A stretch of 64,000 bases of DNA, from NCBI RefSeq assembly GCF_026210795.1, contig NC_089440.1, positions 682,001-746,000 of the forward strand, read 5' to 3'. The stretch comes from Rhizophagus irregularis (Eukaryota > Glomeromycota > Glomeromycetes > Glomerales > Glomeraceae). This document shows, in pieces, positions 11,683 through 22,419 of the stretch (positions are counted from its first letter, which is position 1; each line of letters starts with the position of its first letter). Both the position numbers and the translations under genes were made by a program. The notes below the pieces were generated by a model. The model was not told the DNA's origin and did not search any database. It worked only from the letters and a program-made list of their open reading frames with translations.

Positions 11683-11805
11683 CCTGATATGTGAAACGGC
11701 GGGTACCTGATATGTGAAGCGGCAGGTACCTGATATGTGAAGCAGCGGGTACCTGATATGTAGAATGGCGGGTACCTGATATTTGAAATGGTGGGTATTC
11801 GATCC
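11683..11805 (+). repeat. 23-bp tandem repeat (GGCGGGTACCTGATATGTGAA), five to six units
   Basis: The array has the same 23-base period and GGTACC core as the left-arm array but a different spacer (TGATATGTGAARC). Copy 2 has fewer units in the equivalent arm (about 35385-35460). Confidence 0.88.
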
Positions 11806-12246
11806 CTTAATAATTTAAAATTTGGTCCAAAATAAATTAATAAACCGTTATAATATAAAGCGCATACGCGTTAAATTATGTAGCGTATACGCATTGCTTT
11901 TTATGGCGGGTTACCCCTGAAATTGACAGGTTAACCCAACAGAACAGGGGTAACCTGCCGTGAAATATAACGTGTATACGCTATGTTTTGTAGCATGTAC
12001 ACGCTATGTTTTGCTACGCACTTTTGACCACTACCGCTTGCCATATTTATCCGCACGCGATACGTTCTACATTGATAAAAATAAATATTTATAAAATAAA
12101 TTGTGATACACTGATAAACAAGATATGATAATAAAAAATATTTTTTCGCTCCAGACTCACAACGGTTTCCGTTTTCTAGCTTATAAAATTATTAGTATGA
12201 TTTTTCGCATATCTATAAATTACCTTTAATATAACATTAGAAACTA

Positions 12247-12331
12247 CAGTAAGACCTCTATATAGTCACACCATATAGTCATATCTTACGATCTATATAA
12301 TCACATAGGTAATTATAAAGAAGTCCCACTG
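12247..12331. mobile_element. 85-bp pogo/Tigger-type MITE
   Basis: The ends CAGTAAGACCTCTATATAG and, on the other strand, CAGTGGGACTTCTTTATAA are imperfect inverted repeats of the type seen in pogo-like elements. TA dinucleotides flank both ends (12245-12246, 12332-12333), consistent with a TA target duplication. It sits about 250 bases beyond the 3' end of the channel gene. Confidence 0.6.
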
Positions 12332-12577
12332 TAACTAATTTATTTTATTTGTGTTAAGAATCAATTAAAGTTTTAAAGAATAAAAAAAAAGTAGAGTTTA
12401 CTGAACTTAATATCATTGACAATAATTATGCACTTTAATCGGAATAATAAATAGCTATGCACTATTTTACTTTATTTTTATAATGAACTTTTTTATAATT
12501 GATTATAAATTGGTTCTACCTCTAGAAAGAATAATACTTTATAATAAAACATAATATATCATTTATAATTATTCTAA

Positions 12578-15500
12578 TTATGGTAATCTCTTCTTTATTT
12601 CTTGCATTTCTGTTAACATATTTTGTGAGGAATTCTTCATTTCTCGTATTTCTTCTAATATATCCTGTAAAGAAATTTCATATTCAAGTGGAATATTGAG
12701 TTTTTCCATTAATTTTTTTTTCGATTCTGGAATTTTATTGATATTCCATTCACCCTTATCAATCATTTTTTTAACTTTTTTACGAGTCTCATCAATATTA
12801 GCACAATAATATCTTAAATTAAATTTGTGTTAAATAGGTTAAATTATTTTAAAAAAATAAACAAATAGTATATTTTACATACACCACTTCAGGAAACCAG
12901 TCATTCCAACGTCTTTGATGTGGTAATAGGTAAAATAACTCAATTTTAGCCAAATACTATAATAAATAAAATTTTAGCAATTTAAGAAAAATTTCATATT
13001 AAATAGTTATTAAATTAAATACTACCTCTGCTCTTGTTATCAAAAATGAGTCTTCGTGATCTACGGTTGCCTCACTAAATAGAGTGATAAATACATTCAG
13101 AATATAAATAGCCATAAAGAATGCGAACAAAACCACCAATATCATAAGTGTAGGATTTTCTTCATATGACCAATTAGAAAAGGAACTTGTATCGCCTACA
13201 TATTTAAACAAGTTTAATAAAGTTAATTAAATTTTAATAATAGATACTTAATTAAAAATTCATACCAGTGAGTAATAAACATGTTGCAAAAAATGAAGTA
13301 GCGAAGGTTGTAAACATGTTTGTGTTCTCATCAGGTTTTTGTAAAATAAATAAATTGGGATTAATGCTAGTATTATTTTCAAATACTTGATAATTAGGGG
13401 TCAAATTCCAAGGATTGTTAGGGTCATCATTAACTATACGTTCATCTAAGGGATAATTCATTTTTGGTGATAATAAAGTATAAAATGCATATGAAAAACT
13501 TATTAAAATAACCATTATAAAGTTTGTGAAGAAAAACATGACCCGTTTTGCAATTCTAATGACGATTGCATAATATGTTTCATAATATTTGAATACCCTA
13601 AAAAATGACATTAATTTTAAATTTAAAAGCAGACACGAAAAAGTAATATATGGAAGTATCTTCTCATGATCATTTCCTTGAAGCCACAAAATTGAAGTGC
13701 AAATAGAAAATACGTATACAAATAAATCTATATAATGATAAATATTTAGTTAGTACTTTCTCGAGTTTCTTATTAAAATTCTCTAAAATGATTATAATTT
13801 TATACCATATATTTTCCCAATATCAAGAATCCATTTAATAGGATTATAAATAAACTGACGAACTTCAAAACTTAGATAAATAAATTCAAATAAAGTTGAA
13901 ATAATAAAAAGTATTTTTTGAATATCTACATATTCTTGTTGAGAAATTCCGGCAGCTACATTAAAACATATAAGTAAAATTAAATATCCACTCCAAATAA
14001 ATATATGATAAACTATTCCATATTTCTTCCATTTAAAATTAAGTAATGCTTCTCCACTCCATGTTTTATAAATATCACTATCTATTGTTTCAATAAATGG
14101 ACTGGGCTGAGGCCAAAATAATTCTAAAAACCTATTGTAATCTTTTGGATAGTTTACAAAGTTAATATATGGACTTGCGAAAATAAATGATGGTGTTTTT
14201 TTAGTTATAACAGTATTAAAATCAAAATTGATAAATCTTATTATTCTATAAAAAGTACCTAAAATTAATAAAAGAATAATTAATGCTAAATACATTAAAA
14301 TAAATATTAAAGATATAATGAGAGTTAGTATTTGGGTCCTAATATTATTACGACGAAATGATTTCAAATATATAAACTGTTCAAAGAATGCTTTAAATTG
14401 ATAATCTTTTTGAGGAAATTGAAAAGAGGAAAGATGTAAACTGTTTACTATATTATAAGAGGGTGAATCTACGATAATTTCTGTTTCCAATGAGTATCTT
14501 AATATATATTCTGGGTAATGTTTATCCAGTAATGGCAAGTTAGAATTAATGATACTTAAAAACATTATGTTATTAAAATCCTTTTCAAAATAATTTATAC
14601 ATTTTTTATAAATTTCTTCTATTAATTCTAACTTATGTTCTTTAATTGCAAATTTTAATAATCCTACACCATATTTTAAGAGACTTGATTTATTATTTTT
14701 TACATCTAAAACCCATTCAACATTATATTTAAAACTCTCATGATTTGGTAAAGGTAAAGTAGGTTTTGAAAATATTTGTAAAAGTTTTGTATTATCTTTA
14801 CTGATTGAATTGAGAATTATATAATAATAATAATAGCTTAAAGAAATGGATTTATCATTCTCATTAAAATGGAAAATTAAAGGACCGATACTTGTTAATA
14901 TGATGATGTCATCGTCGTTAATTAATTTAAATCCAAGTAATGATGAAACCACTGTTAACTCTACAAACTTTACATCTCTCGTGCAAATTGAAACATTATT
15001 TTTAAAAACTTGCAGTTTAATTTTGTAATCATTACAAGTAATTCTCCATTCAATCGAATTTTGACTCGCTTTTAGTTCATATTTACTATTATAATTTGTT
15101 ATAGCTTCTTGAAATAATTCACGTACAGTATCCATATATGAATTAAGAAAAAGAATATGTAAGTGATCATACATCTTACTCATTTCCTCATTGATCTTAA
15201 CGTCATTATCATATTCTTCATTGGTCATCGTTTTTTTCAAATCAATTTTCCAAATATTTCCATCTATAAATACGAATATGTGTTCACTTGTAGCTCGAAT
15301 GACACTTGGAAAAAATTCTTTTGGTAATAAGTCATTCTGTTTTTTTAATTGGCATAAATACTTTTTCCAATAATCCTTCATAATCATGGAATCCGAAAAT
15401 AATAGAGAACATAAAGTAGGATATTTGTCAAGCATACTTGGTTGAATATCTAAAAAAAAGAATGTTGTTAGTAAAGTTTAATAATATAATAATGCGATGT

Positions 15501-16326
15501 ATAACCTTTAAAAAAACAAAATACCATTATTTAAATTCAAGGAAGCAACTGGAATTTTCAATTCAACTGAATAAATAATGATTTTATCCTTGATTCTCGT
15601 ACAAATAAACTTCTCATTGTCGATAATTCGGATATTTTCTCTGATATTTTCTCCAATATTTTCGTCAATCACCAATATTTTTGTACTCATAAAAGTATTA
15701 AGATCCCATTTATAAATAGATTTATTTGAAAATAAATAACATTCATTATTGCATGATATGCTAATCAACCTAAAATCTTCAAAATATGTAGATATTTGAA
15801 ACGTTCCTACGCAATACCATATATTATTTTTAGTTTGCGTGGAATAAAATAAAAATCTTTTATGTTCATCATTGTATAAAATAAGAACACGTTCTGAGTT
15901 AAAGGTACAGTAATCGTAACTTTTACGATTATTCCAATTTAATTTAATTTTTTGGTCACATTTCATATCGTATATTTCTAATGAAGGTATGATTAAATAC
16001 AATCAGTATTAGTTGCCGTAGTTATCTTATAATATTTTTAAGAATTTTAACTTACTTAAAGTTCCATTTTTACTGATATACACAAGTTCTCCATTATTAG
16101 AAACACACATATAATGTAAGTCAAAATTCGCTTCTTCACTTAATTTAACCGTATTTTCTATAAATGGGTCTTTAAATAGAATATTCCAACAAACAATCGA
16201 AAGATCTTCATGACTATAGATAACGAGATAAACTTCATTTCGCGAAACTTCTATTTTTATAATGGGTTCAATTTTATCGTCAATTTTTTCATCGATTTCT
16301 AAGGTAATTTCATTCATTTGACTCAT
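12578..16326 (-). CDS. TRP-like cation channel with beta-propeller-like N-terminus (seven exons)
   Basis: Exons: 16326-16056, 15977-15525, 15449-13806, 13727-13266, 13195-13026, 12956-12883, 12812-12578, giving about 1102 residues. Every junction is GT-AG, keeps frame, and several introns show CTAAC branch sites. Residues 1-400 hold beta-propeller-like strands (VYLVIYSHEDLSIVCWN, SIYKWDLNTF). Six or so membrane segments follow: about 613-644, 718-741, 753-772, 790-806, 851-875, a pore helix with TFATSFFATCLLLTGD (about 927-945) and S6 with TLMILVVLFAFFMAIYILNV (about 960-980). The tail is a charged coiled coil (LQDILEEIREMKNSS). This is the ion-transport domain layout of TRP/polycystin-type channels; such proteins with WD-like N-termini are expanded in Rhizophagus (family knowledge). 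Ion and gating are unknown. The pore is created only after joining exons 4 and 5. No lesion was seen. Confidence 0.85.
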
Positions 16327-16880
16327 GGAATAATAAGGAATTTTAATTTTGTAAAAAAAGAAACGTTCTTAAAGCAACCACCTGTTACAGTTTATTTAAT
16401 ATAAGCTAAAGTAATACAAAGATTTATTGTTGGGAAAGCAAACTGGGAAATTGTGCATGATAATCATTCTGACGTAATAAATTTGGCATATCACGCTAAT
16501 AATTATTATGTCGTACTAAAAAAAGCGAACCAATTACATTTAAATCTTCCTTTTGTAGAAACTAATTAATTTGGGGCACATTAGATACTATTATGTTAAA
16601 CAATTATCAAAGTGTCCCGCATAACGGCTAATCTTATTGTGTGATTATGAACATTAAGTTGTGACTCATTTTGACCAAGCTCGGTTATAATATTTTTTGG
16701 AAAATTATATCTACATTGTTTATTAGCAAATAAGGAAAGGACTAGACCGTTCTATTGTGTATAACGTGACTTTTTATGTGATACCCTACATATTAATTAT
16801 GTATTTTCTGCCAATAGCATTATCACCGTTAAAACGGTGGTAATTAAATTTTAGAATAAATTGCCAGTCTGACTGTACGA
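16327..16880. other. Intergenic; short orphan coding-like stretch
   Basis: An open stretch of about 45 codons on the plus strand (16430-16569, including ANWEIVHDNHSDVINLAY) has normal amino-acid complexity but no start or recognised relative. It may be a transposon relic. The rest holds nothing I recognise. Confidence 0.3.
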
Positions 16881-16885
16881 TCAGC

Positions 16886-16940
16886 TAAACTGTACTGTAC
16901 GAATAATCATTGTACGATTTTTTTTTCGTATAGTACAGTT
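16886..16940. repeat. GTACAGTAC palindromic element, short copy
   Basis: AACTGTACTGTACGAA and TTCGTATAGTACAGTT form an inverted repeat with one mismatch around a short AT-rich centre. It is related to the larger palindrome at 18095-18209. Confidence 0.7.
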
Positions 16941-16944
16941 CTTT

Positions 16945-17230
16945 TTTCACGTGATTTTGTCACGCGTATATTTAATCTTGATTATCGCAGATAATCTTTT
17001 TTTCATCCACTTTTCGACTTTTCGTGTATTATTTTTTTTTCTTTTGTTCTCTTATTTTTTGAAATCATCTTTTTTTTAAGACTCGGAATGACTTTCTTAG
17101 AAAAGTCTAGCGCACAGTTCAAGGTAATTTTTATTTTTTTTTATTATTTTACTGTTTTATTTATTTATTTATTTATTGCTTTTTACTTTTGCTAACTGTT
17201 TTTTTAGACAATTTCAACATAGTTGCTTCT
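16945..17230 (+). promoter_or_regulatory. Promoter-like region with a spliced-leader-like first exon
   Basis: TCACGTGAT (16947-16955), a TATATTTAA about 20 bases on, and a pyrimidine-rich leader precede an ATG at 17088 (MTFLEKSSAQFK). The codons run into a donor GTAATTTTT at 17124; the intron has GCTAACTG then TTTTTTAG ending at 17207. After splicing the frame stops within four codons, so this looks like the 5' part of a non-coding or micro-ORF transcript rather than a normal gene. Confidence 0.4.
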
Positions 17231-17379
17231 TGCTGAAATATTTTAGCTACTAAGGAACTGAAGTATGTTATTTTTCCTATTATTTTATTGTTTTCTGTTA
17301 CTTCTTTGATTTTTAAACTTATTAATCATTTCTTCTTTTTCATGGGCGGTGGTTTTCTTTTTTTATTTCTAATTTTTTT

Positions 17380-17730
17380 TTTGTTACTGTCACTTCCTAA
17401 CATCTTTCTTAGACACCTTTTTTTATTTTTTTTCGCTCTTGACGCTTTCTTTCTTTTGTTTTCTGTCCTTGACGCTTCCTTTAATTTTTTTTCATTCCTG
17501 ATACTTCTCTTTTATTGTTTTCCATATCTGATACTTCTACGTCTATTTGTTTTTCGTTTCTGACGTTTCCCATTTATCATTTTTTATTCCTAATATTTCC
17601 CTTTTGTTGTTTCTCATCCTTAACACCTTTCTTTCATTTTTTTCATTCCTGGTACTTCACTTTCATATTTTTAATTCCTAACAATTGTTTCTACTCATGA
17701 TATTTTCCTTTCGTTGCTTTTCTGTTCCTT
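17380..17730 (+). repeat. Degenerate T-rich tandem repeat with TGACRCTTC cores
   Basis: Units of about 28-35 bases carry cores such as TTGACGCTTTC, TTGACGCTTCC, CTGATACTTCT, CTGACGTTTCC and CCTGGTACTTC separated by T/C tracts. The open frames 17288-17563 and 17515-17700 are consequences of this composition. Confidence 0.65.
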
Positions 17731-18094
17731 TTCATCTTTATCCTATCTCTATTTTTTACTCTTTTTAATTTAAGAGGCAGTTTTGAAAATAAAAAAATAT
17801 TAAATTAATCGTATTTTATAAAAATATTAAATAAATACCCTTTAAAACTCATTAGAAATAAAAAAACTCCGTCAAATTGTAAAAAGAATTTTATGTAAAT
17901 CAGTAATATTAAAATAAATAAAATAATTTAAAATAATTTTTTATTAATCATTATTACGATTGAAATTTTATTAAGAAAAGTGCAGTTACAAGTGAAAAAC
18001 GTATAGGTTAAAAAGTTATTATTTGAACTAAGTTAATCAGTATGTCAAAAATTATTTACATGCCTATTATAAATATAATTACAAGTATAGTAAT

Positions 18095-18209
18095 AAACTG
18101 TACTGTACGAATTTTTTTAATTTATCATACAGTACAATATAGCGCTTTATATAGTACTGTATTGTACTGTACGATAAATTTCGAAAAAAAAATTCGTACA
18201 GTACAGTTT
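18095..18209. repeat. Nested palindrome of GTACAGTAC units (MITE-like)
   Basis: AAACTGTACTGTACGAA followed by seven T (18095-18118) is perfectly inverted at 18186-18209. Inside it TACAGTACAATA and TATTGTACTGTA form a second inverted pair, and another half unit follows at about 18215-18232. The whole can fold into a long cruciform. It resembles a miniature inverted-repeat element; no clear target duplication was found. Confidence 0.75.
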
Positions 18210-18273
18210 AGCCAATCGTACAGTACAGTTTATCTCTATACCTAAGTAAATCTGTTGTTCTTTTATTAATAAA

Positions 18274-20434
18274 CTAGCTGGATGCCCGCGTTTCACGCGG
18301 GCCTGGCTAATTAAAATTATGAAAATTAGTTGTTATAATAGTTATAATAGTTATAGTAGTTATTTTAAATAGGATGAAATATTTCATTATAGACAATGTT
18401 TTTGTTTGGCAGGTTTCACCATTACCTGCAAGAACTTTGACATGTTAATATGAAGTAAAAAATGTGATATTTATTTTTTAAAGAAAAAGAAACATCCCAT
18501 GTACCACTAAAATTTACTTTTTTTAAAAAATACGTTTTTTATTTTATTTAAAGAATTTTTTTTTAAAATACAAATTATTATGATCTTGTTGGCGTACAAA
18601 GCTACATAATGTTAAGTCACTTTAACATGTCTAACTTTCTTTTTGATCTACCTATTTCCTTTAGTAATTATACTCTTTAACAGGAAAATAATTATTTAAT
18701 GAATAAATTGGTGACAAACAACCTGTTGATTAACAATTTTGCATTTTTAATTATTTTATTTTACGTTAAATATATTATTATTCTGCTATTACTTTTTTTT
18801 TTTGTAACATAGAAAAGTTGAAAAAAATATTGTAGAATACTCAATTAATTAAATCTCATTTCAAATTTATTTACAGAAAAAAAAACAATTTTTTTTTGTA
18901 TTACAGCAGGATAAAATATGTGAAAATATTTATAATTTAATAAATTATTAAACTTTTGCATGGCCTACGCGTTTTTTTGATGGAGGTGTAGTTGCAGGTG
19001 TAGTTGCAGGTGTAATAAGTATAGATGCAGATTCTTCCTGTTCTTCCCGCTCTTGAATTTCTTCTGTCACTATGAGTGTGGATATCTGAGAATTTTGTTA
19101 ATTTAGTTAATTCAGTTGGCTGAAAATTTTTGTAGTAATTTCATGTTTTCCTAGTACAGGTGCGGATTGTTCAATTTTTTTATGGATTGCAGATCTCGTG
19201 GCTATCATATGTGGTGATGATGATGATGATGTAGAAGACCAGGGCATTTTCCTGGTAGATTGATATAAAATTTGATTGTTGAATACGAATAAAATTAAGA
19301 TTATATAGTTCTGGATAAAACTTTCCTCAGTTGATGTTAAAGCACCTGTTTTAACATTGTAGTCTGACTTTTTAAGCAGCTTTCTTTTGGATGGAATAAT
19401 GTGATTGGAATCTCAGTTGGTTTATCTTTACCAATATAGTACATTCAAATTGTATACCAAGATTCGTAGTAAGTACTAAATCTGATACCGAAGCTGTGCC
19501 TACAACATTTATAGGTAAAATAGTAGCAGTGGTTAAGATTAACTTGATACACATGCAGATAATATATGTATAATATAGTGTGAAATTTAATTTTAAAACA
19601 GAATAATAAATATATTTAAAAAAAATTAAAATAAAGTAATTTCTTACATCAATTTGATTATCGACAGGTCCAATTGCAAATTTTGAATTTGCAATAGATA
19701 AGACTTGTCCCTCTTCCAATTTTGGTACATAGCATGGTTTGTTTTTCTTTGTTAAGAGGATAAAACACTGTAATATTAAATTCTTGGGCAACTGAGTTAC
19801 CCTCAAGTCTTGTGTGTCCAGTGACCATTCCTATGAAAATTTTACCTGATGTTTTCTCCCTATATTCTGAAATATAAGGATTGTTGATAGTTGGGCAGGC
19901 ATTAAAAATTAAAGCATAAAATTTTTTAAAAAAAAGGTGTAATTTTTTATAAAGAAAAATTTTTAAAAAAAAGAAAAGGATTTTTTTTTCGTGTGGGAAA
20001 TCCAAAAAAAAACTGAAAATTAGAAAATTCGTCGTATGAGAAAATTCAAAAAACTGAAAAATAATTTTTTTAAAAAAAACAATGACGATTTCTAAAAAAG
20101 TCAATGATGATTTCTCATGTGAAGAATTTCATTGTCACGATCAAATTGCTTAATAAATTTTTTATTTTATATTACAATTACTGATTAGATTAGTTTCATT
20201 TCGTTGCTGTAAATTTGTTCTACGCCAACAGCCTAATTAAAAATTGTATTGGGATTAGGGTCTGCCCAATTAAGCTAATCAATAGCAAATGATGCGCCAC
20301 TCCGAATCTTATAAAAATCTGTAGCACAGGGCGCAGACACATGATGCTGGACGATCCAATTTAAATCCACCTTTTTATGCAGGGTAGTCTTAACGTCACG
20401 GTCGCACAATGCTTTTTTTTATAGATATAGAAGA
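18274..20434 (-). mobile_element. Probable non-autonomous Helitron
   Basis: On the minus strand the element would begin TCTTCTATATCTATAAAA (from 20434, preceded by A) and end with the hairpin GCCCGCGT-GAA-ACGCGGGC (18302-18284), six bases, then CTAG (18277-18274) followed by a host T. TC at the 5' end, a GC-rich hairpin just before CTRR at the 3' end, and insertion between A and T without duplication are the diagnostic Helitron features. The 2161-bp element encodes no Rep/helicase, only a broken ORF, so it would need help from an autonomous relative. The choice of TC at 20434 is the less certain end. Confidence 0.7.
18948..20390 (-). pseudogene. Helitron-borne ORF, possible OB-fold single-strand-binding-like protein (broken)
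   Basis: Coding-like blocks follow each other on the minus strand: DLNWIVQHHVSAPCATDFYK and LNWADPNPNTIF near 20370-20230, with two in-frame TAG stops; SGKIFIGMVTGHTRLEG and SVAQEFNITVFYPLNKE near 19850-19750; a one-base frameshift in an A-run near 19745; then CYVPKLEEGQVLSIANSKFA and VDNQID to a donor at about 19647. After an intron, ILPINVVGTASVSDLVLTTN follows up to 19372. The tail (19250-18948) is S/T-rich with ITPATTPATTPPSKKRVGHAKV-type sequence, read in more than one frame. The alternating short strands with EEGQVLSIAN suggest an OB-fold such as the RPA-like proteins some Helitrons carry. That functional reading is inference; I do not recognise a family with certainty. Confidence 0.55.
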
Positions 20435-20584
20435 TTATCTGTTACCAGAATAAAACTCAGAAATTATTTCTTTTTTACTTTCAATGTATTTTCTTGTATT
20501 CTAAAATGATAAAAATACAAATATATAACGTTAATGATCAAGTCATCATGCGTCTATTATAAAAATATAACTTGTGAGTTATGA

Positions 20585-20611
20585 TATAATAATAATAATA
20601 ATAATAATAAT
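20585..20611. repeat. (TAA)n microsatellite
   Basis: About nine TAA units in a row. The surrounding 20.44-21.0 kb is AT-rich with no gene seen. Confidence 0.9.
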
Positions 20612-21009
20612 ACAAAATGCAATATGCCAATATGCGATGCAAAGTACGTCTAGTAACATTTTGATTGTTATATTTATTGTGATTTTCAAAAAAAAGGGAA
20701 TTCTTGCACATCGAAGATTATAAATTATCAGATATTTGTATAGAGTAAAATAATGTCTATTTGACCGGAATTAAAAAAACTAGACATAAAATTTTACTTT
20801 AAATAATAAATATGTAAAATATACAAATAAACATGGTTAGATAATAAACGCACTAAAACTTTGAGAATTTAATTTTAAAAGAATGTTTTAAAGCAAATCA
20901 AAATTTTCTTACCCTTTTCTTACATCTTTTTGATTTTTAAAAACTTGTTATTAAAATAAAACAGGTTAACGGTAAACGTAAATCAAGAGAGGGAAATTTT
21001 AATATAAAG

Positions 21010-21525
21010 TTTGAAATCCTGTCAACCAATAATGTTGACAGTTTACATTCTACAATCTTGAAACCAAAATCCCGATAAACCCAAATTCCGGTTGAAACAA
21101 AATCCTGATAGTCACAAATCCTGACAGTTAAAATTCTTGACGGTCAAAATCCCAAAGTTTTCTTTTTTTTAAAAAAAAAACAATTACATAAAGCGCAGTA
21201 TTGGTCTTAACTTATCTGATACACAGTGTATAATTAAAATATGATTTGAATTATTTGATTAGTATTAACGCAAAATATTTGTAAATTTTATCAATACAAA
21301 TGCAAACTTTTTGCAAATTTTATTAATATTAATGCAAATCAACGAACATTACTATATTATTAATGAAATTAAAAGGAAAATTTTATTATTTTAACTAAAA
21401 GGACTGTGTACAGTAATATTACTAGATTACTAATCTTCTGAAATTAGAAACAATTGCATTAAAAATTAACTAATCTTAAACTCATCCCAGTCAGGATTTT
21501 GGCTGTCAAGATCGGGATTCTTTTT
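21010..21525. mobile_element. Element with inverted arrays of TCAAAATCCTGACAG
   Basis: The left side (21015-21155) has five to seven degenerate units such as CAAAATCCCGATAA, AAATCCTGACAGTTAAAATT and GACGGTCAAAATCCC. The right side (21484-21522) carries the reverse complement (CAGTCAGGATTTTGGCTGTC). The interior is AT-rich and non-coding. A related but longer arrangement is at 30390-31365. The class is unknown. Confidence 0.5.
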
Positions 21526-21587
21526 TTTTTTTTTTAAGTGGATGCAAAATCAAATTTGGATACATTGTAAAAGGATTATAATTGTAT

Positions 21588-21645
21588 GTTATTGAACGGG
21601 GCGTCAAAATATCGGCCGAAGGCCGATATAGCCCCGTTCAATAAC
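21588..21645. repeat. Strong cruciform/hairpin around GGCCGAAGGCC
   Basis: GTTATTGAACGGGGC (21588-21602) pairs perfectly with GCCCCGTTCAATAAC (21631-21645). Inside, ATATCGGCC and GGCCGATAT form a 9-bp stem around GAA. It is strikingly GC-rich for this region, so it is probably a mobile-element end or a recently acquired element. Confidence 0.85.
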
Positions 21646-22419
21646 AATATTATTATACGTGATATTAGGATTAGTGCGTGTGCTAATATAATTATATTGT
21701 CGATCATCATTAAAAATATTTCGATTAATTCGATTAGGTAGGATCGATCCTAATTTGCTAAATTATTATGAGTTGAAAAATTAATAACGAATGTAATTAT
21801 TTTTATAGCTGTTACACAAAAATATAATTTTTAATTTTATCACGATCGTCGATTATAAAAAGCCGCGTTATTTTTTTTTTTCGTAAAGGAATTAATCATA
21901 ATGGGTTCCGACAATCATGTAACTGACAGGTACATTATACAGACAAATATATTTATTTCATGGTAATTATTTTTTTTCTCAATTTTCAATACCTTCAATC
22001 TTTTTTTTTCTTTTTACGAATTTAATCAATTTTAATATTCTATTATTATCATTATTATTATTTAGGAATTAAATATAGTGTTTCATTTTTTCATTTAACA
22101 TTATTCAGTTATTTTAAATTTTAATAAATAGTTTTTAAAAAATAAATTTAAATAATTTCGCTCATAATATAATATAAGTAAATTGTAAACTTTTATGTCG
22201 ATTTCTGAAACTATAAAAATGACATATTGTTGTATATTAAAAATACTGGGTTAAGAACTTTTTTTTAAATTTAAAATCATGATTTGTTTAAATTTTACAA
22301 GATTAAATTAATATATTATATTAAAAATAACATTAAATTTATCGAAAAATAAGTTCTCGTATCATGAATTATAACCAGAGATAGTAATTTATTTTCGTTG
22401 ATACAAAATATTTAAGCAT

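Larger units (their letters stand above)
9788..12045 (+). mobile_element. 2.26 kb inverted-repeat element, copy 1 (non-autonomous, MITE-like)
   Basis: The ends are imperfect terminal inverted repeats: TATGGAAAGCCGCC...TGGTCAAAAG on the left and CTTTTGACCACTACCGCTTG ending CCATA on the right, continuing inwards for over 150 bases of alternating TATAGCGTGTA-type sequence. The 6 bases TTTATC lie directly outside both ends (9782-9787 and 12046-12051), as expected for a target-site duplication. Order: left arm with a GGTTACCCCTG hairpin, 23-bp GGTACC repeats, a purine-rich GGAGNGATG array, a T-rich core (10507-11640), a second 23-bp repeat array and the right arm with its own hairpin. No transposase is encoded. 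A second copy is at 35131-37353. Confidence 0.87.

Noticed and set aside
17288-17700. Hydrophobic Phe/Leu-rich open frames
   Set aside because: Produced by T-rich tandem repeats; no start context, no conserved pattern.
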